Below are positions 24,580 to 31,930 of a stretch of 35,474 nt of DNA, one piece after another. The stretch's first letter is position 1; every line of letters starts with the position of its first letter. Under the pieces are notes generated by a model, which did not search any database, had not been told where the DNA came from, and was given only the letters and a program-made list of their open reading frames with translations. The stretch covers positions 1 through 35,474 of the forward strand of contig SHYV01000015.1 in NCBI GenBank assembly GCA_009692605.1. Reading direction: 5' to 3'. A program made the translations under genes and the position numbers. The stretch is from Myxococcales bacterium. GTDB taxonomy: Bacteria; Myxococcota_A; UBA796; SXON01.

Positions 24580-25521
24580 ATGCTTACTCTTCTGCTTCTC
24601 GCCTGCGACCCCGAATTTTCTGCGGAGAGCAACCTCTGCGGCACCATAAGTCGACCTTCCGGAGCGCCGGGGGCCACCGGGGTGGACGTGGTGGAGGTGC
24701 TCGACGGCGAGGTGGCGTGTCAGGGTGGGGACACCGGCGGCGGCGGGTGGTGGGGGGCGGTCGAGGCCAGCCCGACCCCCAAGGACGACACCTTCGAGGC
24801 CACCGTCGAGCCGGGGTCCTACGGCGTCGAGGTGTATACGAGCAGCGGCTACGGGGGCTGCGCCGCAGCGGACGTGCCGGACACATCCACGTGCGCGGCG
24901 TCCATCGAGGTGGTCCTTCAAGAGGAGGTCTCGGTCGACAAGCCCAACTTGTACCTCTACCCGACCGAGCCCTCCGATGTGGCGGTCCGGCTGCCCGCGT
25001 GGCGCCGCATCACCGAGTCCGATCCGCGCTATCCGGTCGATGGTTGGCGGGTGACCGCCCAACCGGACGGGCTGCTCGAGACGCCGGTGGGCGATCGCGA
25101 CTTCTTGTTCTACGAGATGAACTATGAGACCAGCCGCTTCCAGCACGACAGCGGGTGGTGTGTGCAGGGTTCACTGGCGCAGCTGTCCATCGAGTCCGCG
25201 ATGGACGATCTCGGGTTCTTGTCCAACGAGATCGCAGATTTCACCACTGCGTGGGACGGCATCTTCCCGGATGCGACGCCCGGTCCGGGCGGCCGCGCGA
25301 TGATGACCGTCTACCCGCAGTACGACAACCTCACCCCGGTGCGGATCGACCCCGAGCCGGACTCGTTCCTGCGGGTCTGGTTCGTCGTGGCGGATGGCTG
25401 TCAGGACGTTGAACTGCCCGAGGTGCCACAGGTGCCGCGGGTCGGATTCCACGCCGCCGAGTGGGGGGTCGCCTTTGAGCGGCCTCTGGCAGCGCCTGTC
25501 GTGATCGTGCACGGGGGCTGA
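24580..25521 (+). CDS. lipoprotein with KPxxYLYP-type domain, unknown function
   Basis: 313 residues from the ATG at 24580 (MLTLLLLACDPEF, lipobox Cys9). A Gly-rich first part (residues 40-110) includes a small beta domain (FEATVEPGSYGVEVYTSSGYGG). It leads to DKPNLYLYPTEPSDVAVRLP, which matches a motif (K-P-x-x-Y-L-Y-P-x-x-x-x-x-V-x-V) I know from uncharacterised bacterial surface proteins. The later GWRVTAQPDGLLETPVGDRD and FLFYEMNYE are also typical of that family. The biochemical function is not known. It is divergent from the MopE-like gene across 114 bases, and both encode lipoproteins, so they may be co-expressed. Confidence 0.72.
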   Translation: MLTLLLLACDPEFSAESNLCGTISRPSGAPGATGVDVVEVLDGEVACQGGDTGGGGWWGAVEASPTPKDDTFEATVEPGSYGVEVYTSSGYGGCAAADVPDTSTCAASIEVVLQEEVSVDKPNLYLYPTEPSDVAVRLPAWRRITESDPRYPVDGWRVTAQPDGLLETPVGDRDFLFYEMNYETSRFQHDSGWCVQGSLAQLSIESAMDDLGFLSNEIADFTTAWDGIFPDATPGPGGRAMMTVYPQYDNLTPVRIDPEPDSFLRVWFVVADGCQDVELPEVPQVPRVGFHAAEWGVAFERPLAAPVVIVHGG

Positions 25522-25695
25522 TCAGCCCGCGAGCCGCTTCAGCCCGAGCGCGACCAGCAGCCCCTGCGCGAGCAGGAAGCCACCGGCGAACACCATCGGC
25601 GACAGGGCCTCGCCGAGGCCGCGCAGCACGATCATGCCCAGCGGGGTGCTCTCCAGCCACTCCGGATGGTTGGGCACCTGAGTGCACACCACCAT
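25522..25695 (-). CDS. small membrane protein or gene remnant
   Basis: 57 residues from the ATG at 25695 (MVVCTQVPNHPEWLESTPLG, then a hydrophobic helix MVFAGGFLLAQGLLVALGL and KRLAG). One membrane segment is visible. The frame stays open upstream as far as 26079, but that sequence is antisense to the sigma-factor relic and has no signal. No ribosome-binding site precedes the ATG. It could be a genuine small inner-membrane protein or the surviving C-terminus of a membrane protein. It converges with the preceding lipoprotein gene with no gap. Confidence 0.4.
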   Translation of the reverse strand: MVVCTQVPNHPEWLESTPLGMIVLRGLGEALSPMVFAGGFLLAQGLLVALGLKRLAG

Positions 25696-25773
25696 CAGAT
25701 CGGTCGCGAAGCCGGTGGCCCCGGCGTACCGCGCGGGAGGCCTGCGCTCCACGAAGCGGAAGCCGCGGTCTCG

Positions 25774-25983
25774 CTCGACGCCCTTCGCCGGCTGGACCCT
25801 CGCGCCTTCGACATGGTGTTCATCGTTTTTGCCCCGCGCCTCAACGGCTGGCTTCTCGGGATGGGTGCGTCCCCCGCGGTGGCGGAGGAGCTGGTTCAGG
25901 AGGCGTTCTTGCGCCTGGTCCGGCACGCTGGGCGGCTGAACGACGATACGCGGGTCGGGGCCTGACTCTACACCGTGACGCGC
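25774..25983 (+). pseudogene. ECF sigma-factor region 2 relic
   Basis: The plus-strand frame reads LDALRRLDPRAFDMVFIVFA, PRLNGWLLGMGASPAVAEEL and VQEAFLRLVRHAGRLNDDTR, then VGA-stop-LYTVTR. This is the core of sigma-70 region 2 of an ECF factor: the AEELVQEAFLRLVRHA core-binding helix and the G-A-W-L-Y-T-V-T-R end. TGA at 25963-25965 stands exactly where Trp (TGG) is expected. Region 4 and a plausible start are absent. It is a truncated gene with a nonsense mutation. Confidence 0.65.
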
Positions 25984-26085
25984 TGCTCGACGGCGCCCTG
26001 CACGGCGGATTCGCTGTCCTCGCCGTCGCGTGGACCCTGTTTGTCGTGGTCGGACGCTGATCTGTGCCGAGCAGCACAACCGGCG
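25984..26085. other. non-coding remainder of the decayed region
   Basis: Between the sigma relic and the stop of the beta-helix gene no frame has a start and coding signature. A short frame (ALLDGALHGGFAVLAVAWTL, then FVVVGR-stop) reads like a membrane helix and may be further debris. Together with 25522-25983 this forms a 560-base decayed island. Confidence 0.35.
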
Positions 26086-27393
26086 TCAGGGCGCGAAGTC
26101 GTCGATGGGGGTGGGGCTCGCATCGAAGAGTAAGCCGGCTTCGAGCCGGTGGATCTCCCCACCGGTGACCACGGCGTCTGCCTGCATCAGCGGCTTGCCC
26201 GCACCCGGATCCACCGCGGACGGAATGATGGAGAGGGTCCCGGTGAGCACGACCCCAAGCCCGTTTCCGGAGAGGAGCACACCCGCTCGGCTCGAACCCT
26301 CCACCGTCACATCTTCGAGGGACGATGTGAAATACACCTGATCGTAAGGCTCAAGTTCGGGGTTGTCAGTGATCACGATGCCGTCACCGGTCGTGTCCCC
26401 GCTGGTAGGGAGGGTGGACGCCGCCGTGCCGCTGACCGATACGTTCTTCAGGTCGAGCGCCGTCGCGCCGAGGCCGAAGACGCCTGCGTCGTGGTTGTCG
26501 GCGAAGGTGCCGTCGGTGATCCATGCGCTCGCTTGCTCCTGAACCGTCATTCCCCGACCCTGCTGGCCGTCGGATCTCGCAGCTGTCCCGGTGACCGAGA
26601 CCGTCGAAAATACGGCGTTCGCCATACCGCCATCGACCACCACGCCGTTCCCGGTCGCGCCGATGACGGTCAGGTTTTTCACGTCGACCGTCGAACCCTG
26701 AACGATTAATCCGTACCCACCCAAGCCGGCGACATCGTTCGGGTCGGTGACCCGGATGTCGATGAGCGTAGCGACGGTGCTCACCCCGTCGATCACGATG
26801 CCAAGCAGGTTGTTGTCCACGGCGTGGAGGTCCGAGACCGCGACAGCGGCGCCCTGCCACACCCACAGCCCGCGCTTGCCGCCCGAGAGGGTCACGCCGC
26901 TCAAAGCGAAGCCCTGCACTGCCGAGACCTTGATCACCGGCGAGTCGGAGTCAGGCGCCTCGATGGTCACCTCGTCGGCGCTACACCCGTGGATCTGCAG
27001 CGTGTCGTCACCCAGATCTGCGCCGAGGTCGAGCGAGGCCTCGTAGCTCCCCGGCCACAGGATGACCACCTTGACCCCCTCGTCGAGGCGGCTGGCGGCG
27101 ATGGCGTCGTCCAGCGAAGTAAACGGCTGATTCAGGCTCCCATCCCCCCCCTCGACCGCGGTCTCCGCGACATGAATCGCCGTAATTACCAGATCGGAAT
27201 CGACGCCGCCCCAGGTCTCGCCGGCGCAGGGATGGGGGGCAGGCGGCCCGGGGCTGTCGTCGCTCCATAGGTCGACCAAGTCGCTGTCATTCACGATGAG
27301 ATCGGGGGGGAGACCGCATCCGGACAGCGCGCCCGCGACCATAAGTGTGGTGAGCGATCCGTGGAGGCTTGGCCGTCGGGCTGAGAGAGGCAT
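26086..27393 (-). CDS. right-handed beta-helix lipoprotein
   Basis: 435 residues from the ATG at 27393; GTG and TTG codons lie just upstream. Signal peptide with lipobox LSGC (MPLSARRPSLHGSLTTLMVA, GALSGCG). The mature part has the layout of a parallel beta-helix (pectate-lyase or DUF1565-like): GGDGSLNQPFTSLDDAIAAS near the start, which is the cap typical of these proteins, followed by many coils of the type VSDLHAVDNNLLGIVIDGVS, VDVKNLTVIGATGNGVVVDG and LEDVTVEGSSRAGVLLSGNG. It may bind or cleave a polysaccharide. It follows the O-acetylation pair by 33 bases and may be co-transcribed with it. Confidence 0.78.
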   Translation of the reverse strand: MPLSARRPSLHGSLTTLMVAGALSGCGLPPDLIVNDSDLVDLWSDDSPGPPAPHPCAGETWGGVDSDLVITAIHVAETAVEGGDGSLNQPFTSLDDAIAASRLDEGVKVVILWPGSYEASLDLGADLGDDTLQIHGCSADEVTIEAPDSDSPVIKVSAVQGFALSGVTLSGGKRGLWVWQGAAVAVSDLHAVDNNLLGIVIDGVSTVATLIDIRVTDPNDVAGLGGYGLIVQGSTVDVKNLTVIGATGNGVVVDGGMANAVFSTVSVTGTAARSDGQQGRGMTVQEQASAWITDGTFADNHDAGVFGLGATALDLKNVSVSGTAASTLPTSGDTTGDGIVITDNPELEPYDQVYFTSSLEDVTVEGSSRAGVLLSGNGLGVVLTGTLSIIPSAVDPGAGKPLMQADAVVTGGEIHRLEAGLLFDASPTPIDDFAP

Positions 27394-27426
27394 GGTCACC
27401 AACCGTCAGGCGTGTGCATTAACGCT

Positions 27427-28440
27427 TCAGCGCAGGGAGGCCGCCGGGAGGACCCGGCTCTCCTCGATCCGGCGGCCCAGCTCCGCGGTGTACGCGGCGG
27501 CCGCCACGGCGTTCAGGTGGATCCGGTCGGTGTACGACTCGGCAGGAAGCCCGGGGCTGAAGGATTCGATGTACAGCCCGCCCAGTCTCCGGAGGCGCTC
27601 CCCGGTCGCCGCCATGACGGGCTCGAGGAAGAGGCCTTCGCTTGGGCCGGGTCCGCTCCCGGTGCTCATGGAGGGGCCGCGGACGAACACCACCCGCGCG
27701 CCGTGAGCAGCCGCGAGCGTCACGATCTCGTCGACGAGAGTCTCGTCCGCGGTGGTGGCGAGCACCATGCCCTCGGAGCTCAGCGCCTCGGTTGGCCTTG
27801 GCATGCGGGGGGCGGTGCTGGCCTTTGCGAGCCCCGCGTCGAACGCAGCGTCCAGCGTCGCGCGGCCGGCCCCGCCGCTGATCACCCCTGCGAGCGTGGC
27901 GGTGAGGCCCCGGAGCGCGCGGTCGCGCACCTGCGCTGCGCGCTGTCGCAGGTCGGTCCAGACCGGAGCGAACCCCGAGGCGTCTTCCGGCCGGCGCTCA
28001 GCGCCGCCGCGGAGGCCCGCGAGCAGGTTCTCCCTCTCGAACCTCGCTGGCACCACGGTGACGAAGTTCAGAAGCGCCCCGTAGACGACCAGCACGTCGG
28101 GAGCACAGCCGCGGTCGAAGACGACGTGCTCGGCCAGCGCGTACCAGGTGGGGAGCGATGTGCCGGGCACGGTGATCGATGCCACCTGGCCAGCTGGAAG
28201 GTGGAGCGCCGCCGCGAGCGCGTTCACGTCAACGTCGCTGCCAGCCCGCGAGTTGCCGAGCACCACCACCCGGGACCCCGGGCAGTCCGGCGCGAAGGAG
28301 GTGTCCCAGGGGACCTGATATTCGTGCTCGACAGACCACAGTCCTTGTGCCGCCAGCCCCAACAGGAGCAGGGGCAGCGCAGCCGCGGGGAGCACCGCGC
28401 CAAGCTTAGAAGCGGAAGTAGATGAACGCACGGGAGCCAT
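27427..28440 (-). CDS. SGNH-hydrolase-like O-acetyltransferase partner
   Basis: 337 residues from the ATG at 28440, overlapping the MBOAT gene by 35 bases. One N-terminal membrane segment (about 13-35, LGAVLPAAALPLLLLGLAA) places the rest in the periplasm. VVVLGNSRAGSDVDV (Ser64) looks like the first SGNH block, and ESYTDRIHLNAVAAAAY provides the D-x-x-H pair (Asp305, His308). Such proteins (AlgJ/AlgX-like, DltD-like) take acetyl or acyl groups passed by an MBOAT protein and place them on an exopolysaccharide or cell-wall polymer. The operon with the AlgI-like gene supports this role; the polymer is unknown. Confidence 0.75.
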   Translation of the reverse strand: MAPVRSSTSASKLGAVLPAAALPLLLLGLAAQGLWSVEHEYQVPWDTSFAPDCPGSRVVVLGNSRAGSDVDVNALAAALHLPAGQVASITVPGTSLPTWYALAEHVVFDRGCAPDVLVVYGALLNFVTVVPARFERENLLAGLRGGAERRPEDASGFAPVWTDLRQRAAQVRDRALRGLTATLAGVISGGAGRATLDAAFDAGLAKASTAPRMPRPTEALSSEGMVLATTADETLVDEIVTLAAAHGARVVFVRGPSMSTGSGPGPSEGLFLEPVMAATGERLRRLGGLYIESFSPGLPAESYTDRIHLNAVAAAAYTAELGRRIEESRVLPAASLR

Positions 28441-29803
28441 CCGCGGCGAGGATGAACAGGGAGATGACCAGGACAGCCCACGTGGTGGTATGGGCCCACG
28501 GCGCCCCACCGAAGCGCGGGACCAACCAACGTTCCACGGCCATCGCGAGCACCATCGGCGACGCCATCACCAGCGCGACCCCCGCCACCACGCCGGCGAG
28601 GAGCCGCGACGCGGGGGCGCCGAGGGTGGGGTGGGTGACCAGCCGCGCCAGCGCGCTGACATCTGCCTGCCGGAAGATCAGCCATCCCACGCAGGTGAAC
28701 CCGAACATGAGGCCCATCGCTGCGAACCGGGCCCCGGGCAGGTGCCGGAGGGTGGCGGGTACGTAGGGCCCGATCACTCGGTAGGCGATCAACAGCACTG
28801 CGTGCCACGCCCCCCACAGGACGTAGTGCCAGGCCGCCCCGTGCCACAGGCCGGAGAGGAGGAGGGAGGCGGACGCGGCCATGGCGGAGCGGAAAAACCC
28901 GCCCCGTCCGCCCCCGAGCGGGATGTAGAGGTAGTCCCGAATCCAGGAGGACAGCGAAATGTGCCAACGCTGCCAGAAATCGGAGGGGCTGGTCGCCAGG
29001 TAGGGGTGTCGGAAATTCACCATCAGGTCGATGCCGAACAGGCGTGCCGTCCCACGGGCCATGTCCGTGTACCCCGAGAAGTCCGCGAGGATCTGCACCG
29101 AGAAGGCGAAGGCTCCGGCGAGGGACAGCAGCAGCGGAGGGTCGGCGGAGGCGAACACCTTGTCGACGTAGGGGGCGATGGAGTCTGCGATGCAGAGCTT
29201 TTTGAACGCGCCCCACAGCGCCAGCGTGACGGCTCCCTGCGCCTTGGCGGCGTCCAGCTGCCGTGGCCGCTCGATCTGGCCTAAGAGGTTGCCGGCTCGC
29301 TCAATCGGACCAGCGACGAGCTGCGGAAAGAAGCTGACGTAGGCCATGTAGTCTACGAGGTTGCGTCGGGGCTGAAGTTGGCCGCGGTAGACGCTGATGC
29401 TGTAGGACATGGACTGGAAGGTGTAGAACGAGATGCCCACCGGCAGGACGAGGTTGAGCGTCGTCAGCGGCACGTCCATCCCGAACACCTGAAGCGTGGA
29501 TAGGACGTTGCTCACGAAGAAGTCGTAGTATTTGAAAACGAACAGGAAAAACAGGTTGAGGCCGATCGCCGCTGTGAGCACCAACCGGCGATGCTCGGGG
29601 CGCTGAGCCATCACGAGGCCCGCCGCCCAATCGGTCAGCGCTGAGGCGTAGAGCAGCACCAGCATCCATGGATGCACCCACCCGTAGAACACCGCGCTCG
29701 CCGCCAGTAGGAAGACGTTCTGGCGGCGGACCGAGCCGAGGGTCCAATAGATCAGTAGGGTGACTGTCAGGAAAAGCACGAACTCCGGCTGGACAAAGGT
29801 CAT
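28406..29803 (-). CDS. MBOAT-family O-acyltransferase (AlgI-like)
   Basis: 465 residues, normal length for AlgI/DltB-type proteins, with ten or more membrane segments. Signatures: LVLPVGISFYTFQSMSYSIS, YMAYVSFFPQLVAGPIERA, FSVQILADFSGYTDMARGTA, SDFWQRWHISLSSWIRDYLY with His281, and LLLSGLWHGAAWHYVLWGAW with the invariant catalytic His321. Members move an acyl group across the inner membrane for O-acylation of alginate-like polysaccharides, teichoic acids or similar polymers. It is the first gene of a leftward operon with the SGNH and beta-helix genes, and is divergent from the YejM-like gene across 142 bases. Confidence 0.93.
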   Translation of the reverse strand: MTFVQPEFVLFLTVTLLIYWTLGSVRRQNVFLLAASAVFYGWVHPWMLVLLYASALTDWAAGLVMAQRPEHRRLVLTAAIGLNLFFLFVFKYYDFFVSNVLSTLQVFGMDVPLTTLNLVLPVGISFYTFQSMSYSISVYRGQLQPRRNLVDYMAYVSFFPQLVAGPIERAGNLLGQIERPRQLDAAKAQGAVTLALWGAFKKLCIADSIAPYVDKVFASADPPLLLSLAGAFAFSVQILADFSGYTDMARGTARLFGIDLMVNFRHPYLATSPSDFWQRWHISLSSWIRDYLYIPLGGGRGGFFRSAMAASASLLLSGLWHGAAWHYVLWGAWHAVLLIAYRVIGPYVPATLRHLPGARFAAMGLMFGFTCVGWLIFRQADVSALARLVTHPTLGAPASRLLAGVVAGVALVMASPMVLAMAVERWLVPRFGGAPWAHTTTWAVLVISLFILAADGSRAFIYFRF

Positions 29804-29933
29804 CGCGACGCCCGCGGCACGTCGCCCACACCGACGCCCCCCTCGATGGGATGGCGGTCCGTGCTAGTGCCAGAGTCCATTTCCACGCACTGCCCCTCTA
29901 CCCCACGGGCAGGCCGGGGAGGTCGCCCCGGCG

Positions 29934-29939
29934 TAGACT
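29934..29939 (+). promoter_or_regulatory. -10-like element six bases before the GTG start
   Basis: TAGACT (29934-29939), six bases, then the GTG at 29946. No ribosome-binding site. The same arrangement is seen at other starts in this window, so a leaderless transcript is likely. The -35 is weak. Confidence 0.35.
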
Positions 29940-29945
29940 GGCCGG

Positions 29946-31823
29946 GTGTCGCTGACCGCCTCGTCCTTCCGCTCGACCCTGCGACTTTCGCTGTGGGTGC
30001 TGTTGCTTGAAGTGCTCCTCGCGGCGATAATTTCTGTCCGATTCTGGGGCGCGGTGTCACCGGTTGGTCCCCTCGAGTGGGTGTTCCTCCCGCTCTCGGC
30101 GCTCGCGCACTGGACCACCGTCGGCACCGCGCTCTGGTTAGGTTGCCTGCCGCTGATGCTCGTATGGCCGCGGTCCGCAGCCGCGGCGGTGTTGATCCCG
30201 GCGGCGTTGTTCACGCTTCTGGTCACCGACACCGTGGTGTTCAGGATCTACCACTTCCACATCGACCCGTTCTTCCTGCTCATGCTGGGCGGCGGGGGGG
30301 GGGCTGGCTTCTTCGACCTGTCCCCGCGCAGCGTCGCGGTCATCGTCAGCTGCTTCGGCGTGATGCTCGTAGGCCAGCGGGTGATCTTCGGGGCGGCGGC
30401 CCGGCTGGCGGGGCGGTCGCGCTGGCCGCGCGCCGGTGCGACCCTCGCTGTGGCGCTGCTGGGCACCATCTTAGCGACCCACGCCCTCCACGTCTGGGCA
30501 TCGGCGACCGGTGAGCGGGGGGTGATGCAGGAGGGTGAGCTGCTGCCTGGCTTCCGCGGCCTCACGGCGAACAGCTGGCTACGGGCGCGCGGCTACAGCT
30601 TTCCCCCCCGCGTGGCGGCGCACCTCGACGTAGCGGCGCACCTCGAAGACGGCGAACTTGCGCCTGCCGGGCGGCTCCGGTACCCCCGTGAGCCGCTGCG
30701 CTGCACCGGCGCCGCGCTTCCGAACGGGAACACACGCCCGAACATCCTGCTGGTGGTGATCGAGAGCTTGCGGGCCGACGCCCTGCGCGATCCGGTGATG
30801 CCGGCCACGACTGCGTTCGCCCAACACAACCTGAACTTCACTCAACATTTCAGCAGCGGGAACTCGACCCAGCCCGGGCTCGGCGGACTGCTCTACGGCA
30901 TCCCCGCGACCTACTGGCACAGCATCGCCAACGCCGACGGAGCGGGTGGACCTGCGCTGGTGCAGGCCACACAGGCCCTCGGCTACCGTTTTGGGGCGTT
31001 CTCCTCGCGCGACACGCTCCAACGGCTGCGATTTGACCGCTACTTTTTCAGCAAGGTGCCCGCTTCGCGCCTCGTATTGAGGGAGAACGAGGGGCGCACC
31101 ACGGACACGGACATCGCGAGCGTTGGCCAACTGGCGCGCTTCTGGAGCGCGGGCGCCGCCCCGGCGCTCGCCCTCCTGTTCCTTGACTCCACCCATCACC
31201 GGTACGCCTTTCCCGCCGACTACAACGCGCGCTACACCCCCAGCGCACCGGCCGAGATCACCGCATTCGACGCCGACACGGACCCGACCCCTTACTACAA
31301 CCAGTACCTGAATTCCGCCGGCTTCGTGGATACGCAAGTCGCCCGGGTCCTCGCCGATCTCGAGGCCCAGCACCTGCTGGAGGACACCATCGTGGTCCTG
31401 ACCGGCGACCACGGCGAGTCCTTCAACGAGCGCCGCGTGAACGACTGGGGTCACGGGCTCGACTTTGGGGCGCTGCAGACGAATGTGCCGCTCGTCGTGC
31501 ACTGGCCGGGCCAAGCTGCGGCGGAGTGGGCCCACGTGACCCAGCATGTGGACATCGCGGCGACGCTCCTGCGCGACGCGCTCGGCTGCGAAAACCCGCT
31601 TCTGGACTACACCACGGGGATCGGTATCTTTGATACCACCCCGCGGATCGCCCGGGTCGTCGCCGGCTACGTCGGCTACGGCATCGTCACCCGTTCCGAG
31701 ATCGTCTCGTCGATCGGCGGCTTCGTGCACATCACCGACCGGGAGCTGAACCCGAAGTGGACCGTGGACGACGCGGAGGGCTTCGCGAAAGGTGTCGGCG
31801 AGATGAACGCGTTCTACCGGTAG
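29946..31823 (+). CDS. YejM/PbgA-like inner-membrane sulfatase-fold protein
   Basis: 625 residues from the GTG at 29946. About five N-terminal membrane helices (residues 10-185) are followed by a periplasmic alkaline-phosphatase/sulfatase-superfamily domain from about 265: RPNILLVVIESLRADAL (metal ligand Glu273), HFSSGNSTQPGLGGLLYG (nucleophile region at Ser307/Thr308), LFLDSTHHRYAFP and VVLTGDHGESFNERRVNDWG. The five-helix plus sulfatase-fold layout and the S-S-G-N-S-T motif match YejM/PbgA of Enterobacteria, which controls lipopolysaccharide synthesis and envelope lipids. Others in the superfamily transfer phosphoglycerol or phosphoethanolamine. A run of ten G (30294-30303) encodes GGGG near residue 118. 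Confidence 0.82.
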   Translation: MSLTASSFRSTLRLSLWVLLLEVLLAAIISVRFWGAVSPVGPLEWVFLPLSALAHWTTVGTALWLGCLPLMLVWPRSAAAAVLIPAALFTLLVTDTVVFRIYHFHIDPFFLLMLGGGGGAGFFDLSPRSVAVIVSCFGVMLVGQRVIFGAAARLAGRSRWPRAGATLAVALLGTILATHALHVWASATGERGVMQEGELLPGFRGLTANSWLRARGYSFPPRVAAHLDVAAHLEDGELAPAGRLRYPREPLRCTGAALPNGNTRPNILLVVIESLRADALRDPVMPATTAFAQHNLNFTQHFSSGNSTQPGLGGLLYGIPATYWHSIANADGAGGPALVQATQALGYRFGAFSSRDTLQRLRFDRYFFSKVPASRLVLRENEGRTTDTDIASVGQLARFWSAGAAPALALLFLDSTHHRYAFPADYNARYTPSAPAEITAFDADTDPTPYYNQYLNSAGFVDTQVARVLADLEAQHLLEDTIVVLTGDHGESFNERRVNDWGHGLDFGALQTNVPLVVHWPGQAAAEWAHVTQHVDIAATLLRDALGCENPLLDYTTGIGIFDTTPRIARVVAGYVGYGIVTRSEIVSSIGGFVHITDRELNPKWTVDDAEGFAKGVGEMNAFYR

Positions 31824-31852
31824 CGGGGAGGGGATTGTTGATATCAGCCCGT

Positions 31853-31930
31853 ATGCCCGAGATCGTCCCGCCCGCAGCCGCCCCCGACCCCAACCAGGGG
31901 GGCCCTTGCGCTCGGGGTTCCGCGGGATGA
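31853..31930 (+). CDS. 25-codon upstream ORF coupled to galE
   Basis: ATG at 31853 opens MPEIVPPAAAPDPNQGGPCA and five more residues. Its stop TGA overlaps the galE ATG as ATGA, the same coupling used throughout this genome. There is no clear ribosome-binding site, but GATATC lies upstream as a possible -10 part. It may be a leader peptide or chance. Confidence 0.25.
   Translation: MPEIVPPAAAPDPNQGGPCARGSAG

Noticed and set aside
29804-29945. TGGCAC-containing stretch before the MBOAT gene as a sigma-54 promoter
   Set aside because: The downstream GC element does not fall at the required -12 spacing (no TTGC-type element after TGGCAC).
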